Part shown: positions 20,049 to 28,101 of the stretch, piece by piece
How the letters are laid out: each line of letters starts with the position of its first letter
Position numbering within the stretch: the first letter of the stretch is position 1
Source: Pseudomonas sp. BP8
GTDB lineage: Bacteria; Pseudomonadota; Gammaproteobacteria; Pseudomonadales; Pseudomonadaceae
Direction: 5' to 3'
DNA: 64,000 bases
Assembly (NCBI RefSeq): GCF_017875955.1
Contig: NZ_JAGINK010000001.1
Coordinates: forward strand, 1,464,001-1,528,000
Made by a program: the position numbers and the translations under genes
The notes under the pieces: model-generated
What the model saw: the letters and a program-made list of their open reading frames with translations, nothing else
What the model was told of the DNA's origin: nothing
Database searches by the model: none

Positions 20049-20633
20049 ATGTTGCAACGTCTGCTGTTCGGTTTGATCGCGGTGGCCAGCCTGAGCCTGG
20101 TCGGTTGTGCCCACAGCCCGCAACAACTCAGCCCGCAACCCAAGCTCACCGCCCAGCTCAACCCGGTCGGCCGTGGCCAGCCGGTGGTGGTCAAGGTGGT
20201 TGATGGTCGTGCTTCGCAGTCGCTTGGTACCCGCGGTGGCATGTACCCGGAGACCAGCACCATCAGCGTCACCGGCAACGATGTGCTGCCCAAGCTGCAG
20301 GCCCAGGCTGAAGCCGCAGTGCGCCTGCTTGGCTTTACGCCGACCGCCAATGCCAACAATGCGCCGCAGCTGACCGTGACCTTGGCCGAGCTGAAGTACC
20401 AGTCGCCCAAGGACAAGATGTATGTGACCGAGGCAACCATTGGTGCGACCTTCCGTGCTGACGTAGCCAATGCCAATCGTCGTTACAGTGGTCGCTATGG
20501 TGCTTCGCTGGACCAGCGTTTTGGGATGGCGCCGAATCAGGAAACCAACACCAAGCTGGTTAGTGATGTGTTGAGTGATGCGCTGACCCGCTTGTTCAAG
20601 GATCCGACCATTGGTCAGGTGCTTGGCGAGTAA
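20049..20633 (+). CDS. YajG-family lipoprotein
   Basis: A 194-residue lipoprotein. The signal MLQRLLFGLIAVASLSLVGC has a textbook lipobox with Cys20. The body (VVVKVVDGRASQSLGTR, QAQAEAAVRLLGF, LTVTLAELKYQ) matches the YajG family of outer-membrane-anchored proteins of uncertain role. A GGAG sits upstream of the ATG at 20049. An upstream in-frame start at 19998 is rejected because it would bury the signal peptide. A strong terminator follows. Confidence 0.85.
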   Translation: MLQRLLFGLIAVASLSLVGCAHSPQQLSPQPKLTAQLNPVGRGQPVVVKVVDGRASQSLGTRGGMYPETSTISVTGNDVLPKLQAQAEAAVRLLGFTPTANANNAPQLTVTLAELKYQSPKDKMYVTEATIGATFRADVANANRRYSGRYGASLDQRFGMAPNQETNTKLVSDVLSDALTRLFKDPTIGQVLGE

Positions 20634-20649
20634 GGCTGAGCTGACATTA

Positions 20650-20690
20650 AAAAGCCCGCTGCCTTGGGTGATCCGGCAGCGGGTTTTTTT
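20650..20690 (+). terminator. Rho-independent terminator after the yajG-like gene
   Basis: Stem CCCGCTGCC / GGCAGCGGG with an 11-base loop and a following T8 tract. Confidence 0.9.
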
Positions 20691-20786
20691 TGGGTTTTTT
20701 ACGGTGTGTCGCTGATGTTTGGGGTGGATCTGAGGGCGGGTTGTGGGCTTATCCATTTGGTGTGGTGACGCCACTGGCCCCTTCCG

Positions 20787-20926
20787 CCCTTACGGCCATC
20801 CCTTTCAAGGTGCTCTGAAATTGCGCTTGGCGTGAGCTCGCCGGGGCCGCTGCGCGCCCCTGGCGAGCTCAAGCCAAAGAAAAATTCAGAAAAATGCAAA
20901 GACCTTGAAAGGGATGGCCCTTACGG
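20787..20926. mobile_element. MITE-like element with 9-bp target duplication
   Basis: The element is 20796-20917 (122 bp), bounded by perfect 16-bp inverted repeats CCATCCCTTTCAAGGT and ACCTTGAAAGGGATGG. The 9-mer CCCTTACGG flanks both sides (20787-20795 and 20918-20926). It occurs once at the matching places in element A's right arm and in element B, so it is a target-site duplication. The interior folds into a long hairpin (TGAGCTCGCC / GGCGAGCTCA, 20833-20871). No coding capacity; it would need a transposase in trans. Confidence 0.8.
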
Positions 20927-21270
20927 CGGGTCACTTTTTTTCTTGGAAAAAAGTAACCAAAAACCGCTTGCTCCATCATACGGCCCTTCGCTGCGCTACG
21001 GGTTCCCTCGCTCCGGTCTTGCTCCGGGAGGACCGCGCTGTACGGCCCATCCTGGGCCTCAGCGCTTTCCGGCCATCCATGGCCTCCACCTCCCTGCGCA
21101 AGACCTCCACTCGGCCTCCTGAAGTCGCTGTAGATCAAGAGCAAGATCAAGATCAACAGCCAGGGCAACGGGGGGCAGGCGAATCGCTGCGCTCTCGCTT
21201 TGTTTATTTACCAGCGGATTTGTGGGGTGGCTGGCAGGGCTGCGCCCTGTGATTTGCGTTGCCAGTACCG

Positions 21271-21703
21271 GCCTCTTCGCGGGACAAGTCCGCTCCTACA
21301 GGTATTGCGCCGAATTCAAAAATTGCGCAGATCCTGTAGCGGGCTTGCCCCGCGAAGAGGCCCGAATATCCACCACCCATGCCACTATCAAAAATAACGC
21401 CAGCCCAGACGCCGCCCGTAACTTCGCGACTTCAGGAGACCTCCACTCGGCCTCCTGAAGTCGCTGTAGATCAAGAGCAAGATCAAGATCAACAGCCAGG
21501 GCAACGGGGGGGCAGGCGAATCGCTGCGCTCTCGCTTTGTTTATTTACCAGCGGATTTGTGGTGTGGCTGGCAGGGCTGCGCCCTGCGATTTGCGTTGCC
21601 AGTACCGGCCTCTTCGCGGGGCAAGCCCGCTCCTACAGGTATTGCGCCGAATTCAAAAATTGCGCAGATCCTGTAGGAGCGGGCTTGCCCCGCGAAGAGG
21701 CCC
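21271..21703. repeat. Two REP inverted pairs inside element A
   Basis: Pairs lie at about 21271-21361 and 21607-21703. Each consists of GCCTCTTCGCGGG...GCTCCTACAGG, the spacer TATTGCGCCGAATTC and the inverse. The first pair has a truncated core (CCTGTAGCGGGCTTGCCCC), missing the usual GAG. Confidence 0.85.
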
Positions 21704-22025
21704 GAATAACCACCACCCATGTCACTATCAAAAACAACGCCAGCCCAGACGCCGCCCGTAACTTCGCGACTTCAGGAGGCCGAGTGGAGGTCTTGCGCAG
21801 GGAGGTGGAGGCCATGGATGGCCGGAAAGCGCTGAGGCCCAGGATGGGCCGTACAGCGCGGTCCTCCCGGAGCAAGACCGGAGCGAGGGAACCCGTAGCG
21901 CAGCGAAGGGCCGGATGCAGGAGCAGGCGGTTTTTGGTTACTTTTTTCCAAGAAAAAAAGTGACCCGCCGTAAGGGCGGAAGGGGCCCGAAAAGCCACCA
22001 CATCAAATGGATAAGCCCACAATTC

Positions 22026-22054
22026 CTAAGCCAAGCCAAGCCAAGCCAAGCCAA
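22026..22054. repeat. Pentanucleotide tandem array (CCAAG)n
   Basis: About five CCAAG units directly outside the right arm of element A, after AATTCCTAAG. Analogous short arrays flank element B. Confidence 0.85.
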
Positions 22055-22071
22055 CTGGCGAAACACCAGCC

Positions 22072-22278
22072 TCAGGCCGCCTCTATATGAAAGTCGAGCA
22101 CGCTGAAGCCCGTCTGCACGTCAACCTCCGGCAGACACTCGTGTGCATGCCCACCGAGAGCGCAGTAAACCAACCACCGACGATCCTGCACATTGATCGA
22201 CAAACCATCAATCAGCGCCTCTTGTTCATCGCTCTGGACAACGAGGTACAACCGGTCCTGGTTTTCGGCATGCAGCAT
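22072..22278 (-). CDS. Small conserved-looking hypothetical protein
   Basis: A 68-residue acidic product beginning MLHAENQDRLYLVVQSDEQE and ending in a His/Glu/Ala tail. A strong AGGGAG SD sits eight bases before the ATG at 22278. Alternating hydrophobic and charged residues (LYLVVQSDEQEALIDGLSIN) suggest a small beta-alpha fold. No family recognised. The stop lies just outside the simple-repeat end of element A. Confidence 0.6.
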   Translation of the reverse strand: MLHAENQDRLYLVVQSDEQEALIDGLSINVQDRRWLVYCALGGHAHECLPEVDVQTGFSVLDFHIEAA

Positions 22279-22436
22279 GGCAAGCTCCCTGAGAGGAAAA
22301 GGCCGACAGCGTGGCCTGTTCTCATGACGAGCTAGTGACAGATGAAATTTAGTGACAGTTGGTCGTAAAAGACCGGCGAGCGGGGTCGGCTTGGGTAGAA
22401 TGCCCGGCTTTATTGTCGCTACTGCGAGGCCATGCG

Positions 22437-22697
22437 ATGTCGTTGCAAGTGCTCTGGGGCCTGCTGGCTGCCCACCCGGCCAAGCTGATCAATCTGTTCG
22501 CGCTGCTCATTACCTGTCCAGGCGGGCTGCTGGTGCACAGTGCGCGGCGACGTGCGGTGATAACCCGCGAAAACCTCGCGGTCGATGAAGGCCAGGTGGA
22601 TGCGATTGACCGGCGCGTGCCGCGTTACTACTACATCCTCGGCTTCTCTTGCCTGGCGATGTCGCTACTGTTGTCTTGGTTCAGCACCTGGGTCTGA
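22437..22697 (+). CDS. Small two-TM membrane protein
   Basis: An 86-residue product. Hydrophobic segments lie at about residues 15-35 (LINLFALLITCPGGLLV) and 65-84 (YYILGFSCLAMSLLLSWFS), separated by a charged loop (RRRAVITRENLAVDEGQVDA). GAGG precedes the ATG at 22437. An in-frame upstream start is possible but lacks support. No family assigned. Confidence 0.6.
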   Translation: MSLQVLWGLLAAHPAKLINLFALLITCPGGLLVHSARRRAVITRENLAVDEGQVDAIDRRVPRYYYILGFSCLAMSLLLSWFSTWV

Positions 22698-22765
22698 AGC
22701 CCCGAGCCTGCTAGGCAGGCCTTGCCCGAGCGGTTGGCAAGGGCCGCAACGCGGCCCCATCAGGA

Positions 22766-23935
22766 TCACGCAACCGGGCTTTGCGCCTTGACCTGATACT
22801 GGTTGCGCACCGGCGTCGCGTACTGCAGCACCAGGTACGGCTGATGCTCGACCGGGCACGCATCCAGGCGCCGCTGCCATTCTTCCTTGGCCCGCGCCAG
22901 CTCTTCCCCAGGGAACAGCTTGTCCGCTGCAGGCACCTGCAGTGCAGGGTCGGCCTCGCTCCACATCGCATAGGCCAGGTAATGCACCGGGAACAGCCGG
23001 TAGCCGCCGAGAATCTGCCGGTCGATTTCCTGGGCCAATTGCTTGGTATCGTCGAAGAACTCGCTCACCGGCGCGGCGAAGTTGATGTGCACCCGGCCTT
23101 TATAGCCGGTGATGCCCTTGGCGATACTGTTGTCGTCCTCACCGGGCGCCTTGCTGTAAGTGCCGGTGGTCGCGCGGATGTACAGCTCGCGGGCCTTGGC
23201 CTGGTCGCAAGGATCGTACTCGTAGCTGATCGACACCGGGGTCAGGTTCAAGCCCTGGATCACCGCGCCGAAGGGCTCGTCCTTGCGGCTCATGTGGAAC
23301 ATCTTCAGGATCGCCGAATCGGTCCGGTCATCACCGTCCTTGGCGCGGCCCTCAGCCTGGGCAATCCAGATAGAAGCGCCGTCATTGCGGATCGAATGAT
23401 TGATGTACGCCGAAAGCATCTGGTACGCCGCCAGCTTTTCCCGCCGCCCCGTCAGCGAGCGGTGCACGATGAAGCTCTTGTTCAGGCGCATCATGTCGCT
23501 GACAAACGGCTTCTGCAGCAGATTGTCGCCAATGGCGATGCGCGGCGTCGGCAGGCCCGCGTGGTACACCGCATAGTTGACGAAGGCCGGGTCCATCACG
23601 ATGTCGCGATGGTTGGCCAGAAACAGGTACGCTGTCCCCGACTTGAGCTGCTCGACGCCAGAGTAGGTCACGCCATCGGTAGCATGTTCGATGGTCTGGT
23701 CGACGTAGTATTCGACTTTGTCCTGCAGGGTCGATACGCAGCTGACGCCGGCGAACTCCTTGCGCAGGCGACGGGCGATCAGCGGTTTCAGCAGCCAGCC
23801 GAAAGCACCGGCGGCACGCGGGAAGCGGAAGTGGGTGAGGATATCGAGGAATGCCGGGTCGCTGAGCAGGCGTGCCAGCACGGCAGGGACCTCAGCGTCG
23901 TTGTACGGTCGGATGGCATCGAATTCGCCCATCAT
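22766..23935 (-). CDS. PlsC-type acyltransferase
   Basis: A 389-residue protein with a 1-acylglycerol-3-phosphate acyltransferase-like domain. The catalytic NHRDIVMDP (HxxxxD) is near residue 110, and an acceptor-side motif IWIAQAEGRAKDG follows. Flanking regions are long and mostly soluble. It probably transfers acyl groups in glycerolipid metabolism; the substrate is uncertain. Two adjacent ATGs (23935 and 23932) could both be used after GAGAG. The frame is open to 24043 but the extra residues are not family-like. Confidence 0.82.
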   Translation of the reverse strand: MMGEFDAIRPYNDAEVPAVLARLLSDPAFLDILTHFRFPRAAGAFGWLLKPLIARRLRKEFAGVSCVSTLQDKVEYYVDQTIEHATDGVTYSGVEQLKSGTAYLFLANHRDIVMDPAFVNYAVYHAGLPTPRIAIGDNLLQKPFVSDMMRLNKSFIVHRSLTGRREKLAAYQMLSAYINHSIRNDGASIWIAQAEGRAKDGDDRTDSAILKMFHMSRKDEPFGAVIQGLNLTPVSISYEYDPCDQAKARELYIRATTGTYSKAPGEDDNSIAKGITGYKGRVHINFAAPVSEFFDDTKQLAQEIDRQILGGYRLFPVHYLAYAMWSEADPALQVPAADKLFPGEELARAKEEWQRRLDACPVEHQPYLVLQYATPVRNQYQVKAQSPVA

Positions 23936-24056
23936 GCTCTCTTGTTGGAAACGGCTAGGGTAATAGATAGGGGTCGGGTCCGAAAAACGGCTCGGACACG
24001 CGCAAGCCCTGTAAATAGACCGGCAATTATACGCATAAGTCACCGCGGAGGCCGCG

Positions 24057-24242
24057 ATGCTGGAATCTGCACTCTACGATTGTCCCTACTGTGGCGAGCA
24101 GGTCGAGACCGCCATCGATCTGTCGGGTGGTGACCAGACCTATATCGAGGATTGCCAGGTCTGCTGTCGCCCGATCATCTTCATCCTGCAGGTGCATGGT
24201 GAAGAATGGATGCTGGATGTAAGACGCGAGGATGACGCCTGA
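24057..24242 (+). CDS. CPXCG-motif cysteine-rich protein
   Basis: A 61-residue protein with CPYCG at residues 9-13 and DCQVCCRP near residue 35, typical of the small zinc-ribbon-like CPXCG family. Function unknown. The stop codon overlaps the start of the DUF2007 gene (TGATG), indicating coupling. Confidence 0.85.
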   Translation: MLESALYDCPYCGEQVETAIDLSGGDQTYIEDCQVCCRPIIFILQVHGEEWMLDVRREDDA

Positions 24243-24502
24243 TGCAGCGAATCTACGAACCGGAAAACCTGCTCGAAGCCGAATTGCTGGTTGCCATGCT
24301 CGCCAGCGAAGGCGTCCGCGTGCATGTGGTGGGGCGTGACCTGGTCGGTGCGGCCGGCGAACTTCCCATGCAGGGGTTGCTCGGTCTGGCGGTGGCCGAT
24401 GAACAGGCCGGGTACGCACGGCAGTTGATCGATGCGTACAATGATGCCCAGCCAGTTGCTGGCGACGAACCGGAGAGTTTCCCCGGCACCCTGATTTGCT
24501 AG
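24242..24502 (+). CDS. DUF2007 (putative signal-transducing) protein
   Basis: An 86-residue protein starting MQRIYEPENLLEAELLVAML, with VRVHVVGRDLVGAAGELP and a GLAVADEQAGYARQLI stretch. It resembles DUF2007 proteins, small alpha/beta modules of unknown ligand. Translationally coupled to the CPXCG gene upstream; the SRAP gene follows 13 bp later. Confidence 0.82.
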   Translation: MQRIYEPENLLEAELLVAMLASEGVRVHVVGRDLVGAAGELPMQGLLGLAVADEQAGYARQLIDAYNDAQPVAGDEPESFPGTLIC

Positions 24503-24515
24503 GTTATTTATCGCC

Positions 24516-25136
24516 ATGTGTGGACGCTACGCCCTGTTTCGCTGGTCCCCGGCCTTCGCTGCCTTGCCGGGCTATCCGGCTGACCAGCAGGCGCAATGGA
24601 ACATCTCGCCGGGCGCATCGGTGATCATCCAGCGCCAGGTCGACGGCCAGTCACAACTGGCCCGGGCCCGCTGGGGCTTGACCCCGCCATGGCTGACCGA
24701 CCTCTCCCGCACCCCCGCGCAAGCGCGTGCCGAAACGCTTGTCGAGCAACCGATGTTCCGTGAAGCGTTTCGCCAGCGCCGCTGCCTGATGCCGGCCAAT
24801 GGCTTTTATGAATGGCGTGGCAGTGTGCGCAAGCGTCCCTATTGGCTGACGCCGGGGGAGGGCGCTGCGCTGTACTTTGCAGGCATCTGGGAGGCCTACC
24901 CGGTGCAGGAGCAGGTCTGGTTGAGTTGCGCGGTGGTCACCCAGGCGGCGGTCAACCAGCGTCGACCGCTGATTCTTGACGAGGCCGGGCAGGCGGCATG
25001 GCTCGATCCGGATACGCCGCTGGCGCGCCTGCAGGAGTTGCTGGCCAGCCCGCCGGCGGCGTTGCGTGAGCGGGCGTTGGCGAACTTCGTCAATGATCCA
25101 CGGCTGGATGCGCCGGAGTGCCTGACCCCGGCCTGA
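24516..25136 (+). CDS. SOS response-associated (SRAP/HMCES-like) protein with altered active site
   Basis: A 206-residue SRAP-family protein. Family members crosslink through Cys2 to abasic sites in single-stranded DNA. Cys2 is present (MCGRYALF) and the Glu of NGFYEW is present. Where E. coli YedK has the active-site Asn (NAR.ET) this protein reads QARAET. The His of the HxRMP motif has no counterpart; the region reads TQAAVNQRRPLILDEAGQAA. It may crosslink differently or irreversibly. Third gene of a likely operon with the CPXCG and DUF2007 genes; a REP pair follows. Confidence 0.85.
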   Translation: MCGRYALFRWSPAFAALPGYPADQQAQWNISPGASVIIQRQVDGQSQLARARWGLTPPWLTDLSRTPAQARAETLVEQPMFREAFRQRRCLMPANGFYEWRGSVRKRPYWLTPGEGAALYFAGIWEAYPVQEQVWLSCAVVTQAAVNQRRPLILDEAGQAAWLDPDTPLARLQELLASPPAALRERALANFVNDPRLDAPECLTPA

Positions 25137-25144
25137 TGGGGGGA

Positions 25145-25238
25145 CTGTGCCGGCCTTTTCGCGGGGCAAGCTGAACTCCTACAGGGAATGTGCAGACCCT
25201 TGTAGGGGCGGGCTTGCCCCGCGAAGAGGCCGGCACAG
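25145..25238. repeat. REP inverted pair after the SRAP gene
   Basis: CTGTGCCGGCCTTTTCGCGG at the left is mirrored by CCGCGAAGAGGCCGGCACAG at the right. The left core is degenerate (AAGCTGAACTCCTACAGG). Confidence 0.85.
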
Positions 25239-25319
25239 GCGTCAGAAAACTTCCCTACGGCTCTAGCGGCCCCCGCCTTCAAGCCCTAGGATACGCGGCA
25301 CGTAAATAGGGAGTGTTGT

Positions 25320-26135
25320 ATGCGTAAGTCATTAGTTGTCAGCCTGTTGAGTGCCGGCGTCCTGCTGGGTGGCTGCCAGGCGGTGAATACCACCAGTGGT
25401 GGTGCCGTGGGCGTCGAGCGCAAGCAGTACATGTTCAGCATGCTCTCGACCGATGAGGTCAACCAGATGTACGCCCAGTCGTACCAGCAGACCCTCTCCG
25501 AGGCATCGAGCAAGGGTGTTCTGGACAAGAACAGCGCCGAGGCCAAACGTGTTCAGGCCATCGCCGACCGTTTGATCGCTCAGGCCCCACAATTTCGTCC
25601 GGACTCGGCGCAGTGGAAGTGGGAAGTCAACGTCATCAAGAGTGACGAGCTCAACGCCAACTGCGGCCCTGGCGGCAAGATCATCGTATACACCGGCCTG
25701 ATCGATCAGCTGAAGTTGACCGATGCCGAAATCGCGGCGGTCATGGGCCATGAGATTGCCCACGCCCTGCGCGAGCATGGCCGTGAAGCCATGTCCAAGG
25801 CCTACGGTGTGCAGATGGCGCGTTCCGGCGCTGGCGCCTTGTTCGGCTTGGGTGAAGGCAGCATGGCCATGGCCGATACGGTCGTGAACTATGCCATGAC
25901 CCTGCCCAACAGCCGCGCCAATGAAAACGAGGCCGACCTGATTGGCCTGGAGCTGTCGGCGCGTGCCGGCTATGACCCGAATGCCGCGATCACCCTGTGG
26001 AACAAGATGACCAAAGCCTCTGAAGGCGCTCCGCCTGAATTCATGAGCACTCACCCGGCGTCGAGCAGCCGCATTGCGTCGCTGCAGGCTGCTATTCCCA
26101 AGGTGATGCCGCTGTATCAGGCTGCCAAGAAGTAG
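25320..26135 (+). CDS. M48-family zinc metallopeptidase lipoprotein
   Basis: A 271-residue lipoprotein with signal MRKSLVVSLLSAGVLLGGC (Cys19). The HExxH zinc motif is HEIAH at residues 144-148, and the third ligand is in NENEADLIGLEL. LoiP/YcaL/BepA-type relatives are periplasmic quality-control proteases. No TPR segment follows, so it is LoiP/YcaL-like rather than BepA-like. ATG at 25320 follows an AGGGAG SD. Confidence 0.9.
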   Translation: MRKSLVVSLLSAGVLLGGCQAVNTTSGGAVGVERKQYMFSMLSTDEVNQMYAQSYQQTLSEASSKGVLDKNSAEAKRVQAIADRLIAQAPQFRPDSAQWKWEVNVIKSDELNANCGPGGKIIVYTGLIDQLKLTDAEIAAVMGHEIAHALREHGREAMSKAYGVQMARSGAGALFGLGEGSMAMADTVVNYAMTLPNSRANENEADLIGLELSARAGYDPNAAITLWNKMTKASEGAPPEFMSTHPASSSRIASLQAAIPKVMPLYQAAKK

Positions 26136-26215
26136 TCGAGCTGCACGCTCCAAGCTGAGCAGCCTGCGAACGCGGCTGCTTTTTCTTGTGGCTTGAAGCT
26201 TGCCGCTTTGAGCTA

Positions 26216-26800
26216 TCAGCCTACCCAGCCACTGCTCTTCATCGCCGAATACACCGCGACGATCGCCAGGACCACGAACGCAGCTGCAGCCAGGCGGCGG
26301 ATCAGCGTAAGCGGCAGTTTGTCCGCGGCGAAGTTACCCGCCAATACGACCGGCACGTTGGCGATCAGCATGCCCAGCGTGGTGCCGATGATGACCATGA
26401 TCAGGTGCGGATACTGCGCGGCCAGCATGACCGTGGCTACCTGAGTCTTGTCGCCGATTTCTGCCAGGAAGAACGCGATCAGAGTGGTCAGGAACGGACC
26501 GAAGCGGCGCGCGGTGCTCTCGTCGTCATCCATCTTGTCCGGCACCAGTGTCCACAACGCTGTGGCGGTAAAGCTTGCGGCAAGGATCCAGTGCAGGACC
26601 GTTTCGCTGAAAAACCCACTCACCCAGGCTCCGACTGCACCGGCTGCGGCATGGTTGGCCAGGGTGGCGGCGACGATGCCGGCGATGATTGGCCAAGGCT
26701 TGCGAAAGCGAGCGGCGAGGATGAGCGCGAGTAATTGCGTCTTGTCGCCAATTTCGGCGAGGGCGACGATTGCGGTGGGGACTAACAAGGATTCCAGCAT
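26216..26800 (-). CDS. GDT1/TMEM165 (UPF0016) family cation transporter
   Basis: A 194-residue inner-membrane protein with two copies of the family signature: AEIGDKTQLLALILAARF near the N-terminus and AEIGDKTQVATVMLAAQY in the second half. About six hydrophobic helices are visible. Bacterial members export Mn2+. A yybP-ykoY riboswitch directly upstream strongly supports manganese export. SD GTAGG precedes the ATG at 26800. Confidence 0.9.
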   Translation of the reverse strand: MLESLLVPTAIVALAEIGDKTQLLALILAARFRKPWPIIAGIVAATLANHAAAGAVGAWVSGFFSETVLHWILAASFTATALWTLVPDKMDDDESTARRFGPFLTTLIAFFLAEIGDKTQVATVMLAAQYPHLIMVIIGTTLGMLIANVPVVLAGNFAADKLPLTLIRRLAAAAFVVLAIVAVYSAMKSSGWVG

Positions 26801-26830
26801 CAGGCTACCTACGGGGGCGGGTCGACACGG

Positions 26831-27002
26831 CTATGACACGTACAGCCTTCCCGCCCCGGGTAAGGTGTGCGTGTCATAGGTCTTGTCAAACCCTGGATCC
26901 GTCTGCTGCGGACCGTAGGTCGTACGCGCCATGGTCTGAGGACCAAGTATGTTGACGCGTACCGGGCAAGCGAGGGTGCTTGCGGGAGACTACTCCCCTA
27001 GG
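26831..27002 (-). promoter_or_regulatory. yybP-ykoY manganese riboswitch
   Basis: Read leftward, TAGGGGAGTAG (26990-27000) is the conserved 5' part of the yybP-ykoY aptamer and GACAAGACCTA closes it at about 26877. The P1 strand CCTATGACACG also pairs with a downstream CGTGTCATAG, giving a mutually exclusive hairpin over 26831-26879. The loop bases of that hairpin (GGGGCGGG, 26850-26857) complement CCCGCCCC at 26814-26821, just before the SD. Control of translation start is likely; no T-run follows the hairpin. Confidence 0.85.
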
Positions 27003-27051
27003 ACGGAGCGGATTCTGCCTAGGCGAATTGGTTTCGGCAAGCCCTATTTTG

Positions 27052-28050
27052 TTAACCGCGTTTTGCCTGATAGATGCGAAAGCCTTGTTCCTCGATGAGC
27101 GTTCGGCAGTTGCCCAGCGCTGCCTGGATGTACGGCTGATAGCGCAGGAAGGTGTTCGCAACCAGCCGTAGTTCGCCACCCGATCGCAGATGTTCGGCTG
27201 ATTTTTTCAGCAGGTTTTCCGAGGCCTGATAGTTGGTGTGCACCCCGCTGTGGAACGGCGGATTGCTCAATATCACGTTCAGCTCGCGTGGCGCGGCATC
27301 GATCCCGTCACCACTGATGACCTCCGCTTCCAGGCCATTGGCTGCCAGGGTCAGGCGGCTGCTGGCGACCGCAAAGGCATCGACGTCGAGCAGCGTGACC
27401 TGGCTCTGCGGGTAGCGACGCTTGATGATCGAGCCGATCACCCCGGCGCCGCAGCCGAAGTCCAGAACGTGACCGCTTTGCAGGCCGTCGAGGTGTTCCA
27501 GCAACAGCGCCGTACCACGGTCCAGACGGCCGTGACTGAAGACCCCGGGCAGGCTGACAATGTGCAGCGGGCCGTCGGCCAGCGGCAGATCGAAGCGCTC
27601 TGCCAGGCTTTCCAGCGGCGTGGCGTCGGGGGCGTTGTCGATGGTCACCTGCCACAGCTGGCAGTGGCGTGCGCTGTCGAGCTTGCGCGGTTTGCCGAAG
27701 GCCTGCAGCTGCTTGGCCGCACCCTCGATGCCTCCGCGTTTTTCACCCACCAGGTACAGCTCGCGCCCGGCCAGGCGCGAAGCCAGCGCATTGAGCAGGT
27801 AGGCGGCCAGGTCGCGTGACTTGGGCAAGAACAGCACTGCCGCATCGAAGGCCACCTCAGGCACGTTGACGCCATGTTGGCTGCGCCCGGCAAAGCGGCT
27901 CTCGAGCATGCCCTGGTCGCCCGCGTGCCAGGTCCAGCCATGGGACTGGGGCAGTTGCCCGAGCAGATCGTCGGCGGGCAGGCCGGCGAGCAGTACCGAG
28001 CCCTGGAACAGCTCCGCCTGACGGAGCAACACTTCACTGCGCGGGTCCAT
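27052..28050 (-). CDS. rsmC: 16S rRNA m2G1207 methyltransferase
   Basis: A 332-residue two-domain methyltransferase. The degenerate N-terminal half is RsmC/RlmG-like. The C-terminal half has the SAM motif [15 protein letters not shown] and the catalytic NPPF ([15 protein letters not shown]). RsmC methylates G1207 of 16S rRNA in the 30S subunit. The length fits RsmC rather than the longer RlmG. An SD-like AGGAGGCGTC precedes the ATG at 28050. Confidence 0.88.
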   Translation of the reverse strand: MDPRSEVLLRQAELFQGSVLLAGLPADDLLGQLPQSHGWTWHAGDQGMLESRFAGRSQHGVNVPEVAFDAAVLFLPKSRDLAAYLLNALASRLAGRELYLVGEKRGGIEGAAKQLQAFGKPRKLDSARHCQLWQVTIDNAPDATPLESLAERFDLPLADGPLHIVSLPGVFSHGRLDRGTALLLEHLDGLQSGHVLDFGCGAGVIGSIIKRRYPQSQVTLLDVDAFAVASSRLTLAANGLEAEVISGDGIDAAPRELNVILSNPPFHSGVHTNYQASENLLKKSAEHLRSGGELRLVANTFLRYQPYIQAALGNCRTLIEEQGFRIYQAKRG

Positions 28051-28101
28051 GGACGACGCCTCCTGAAAAAAGTCGCGCAGTGTAGCAGAGGCTGGCGCTG
28101 C

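Larger units (their letters stand above)
20741..22022. repeat. Palindromic composite repeat element, copy A
   Basis: Left arm 20741-21128 and right arm 21765-22022 are inverted copies of each other. They share TTGTGGGCTTATCCATTT, CCGCCCTTACGGCGGGTCAC, CTTGGAAAAAAGTAACC and CGGTCTTGCTCCGGGAGGAC. The left arm is longer because of a 122-bp insertion. Between the arms are two direct units of about 336 bp (from about 21105 and 21441), each carrying GATCAAGAGCAAGATCAAG, a TTTGTTTATTTACCAG stretch and an inverted REP pair. A second copy, interrupted by group II introns, lies at 51081-55881. Open frames inside are low-complexity Arg/Pro-rich and not convincing genes. Confidence 0.85.

Noticed and set aside
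21200..21963. Open frames inside repeat element A giving YRYCAEFKN-type peptides
   Set aside because: Peptides arise from REP cores and repeat units, recur in different frames and have no start signals.
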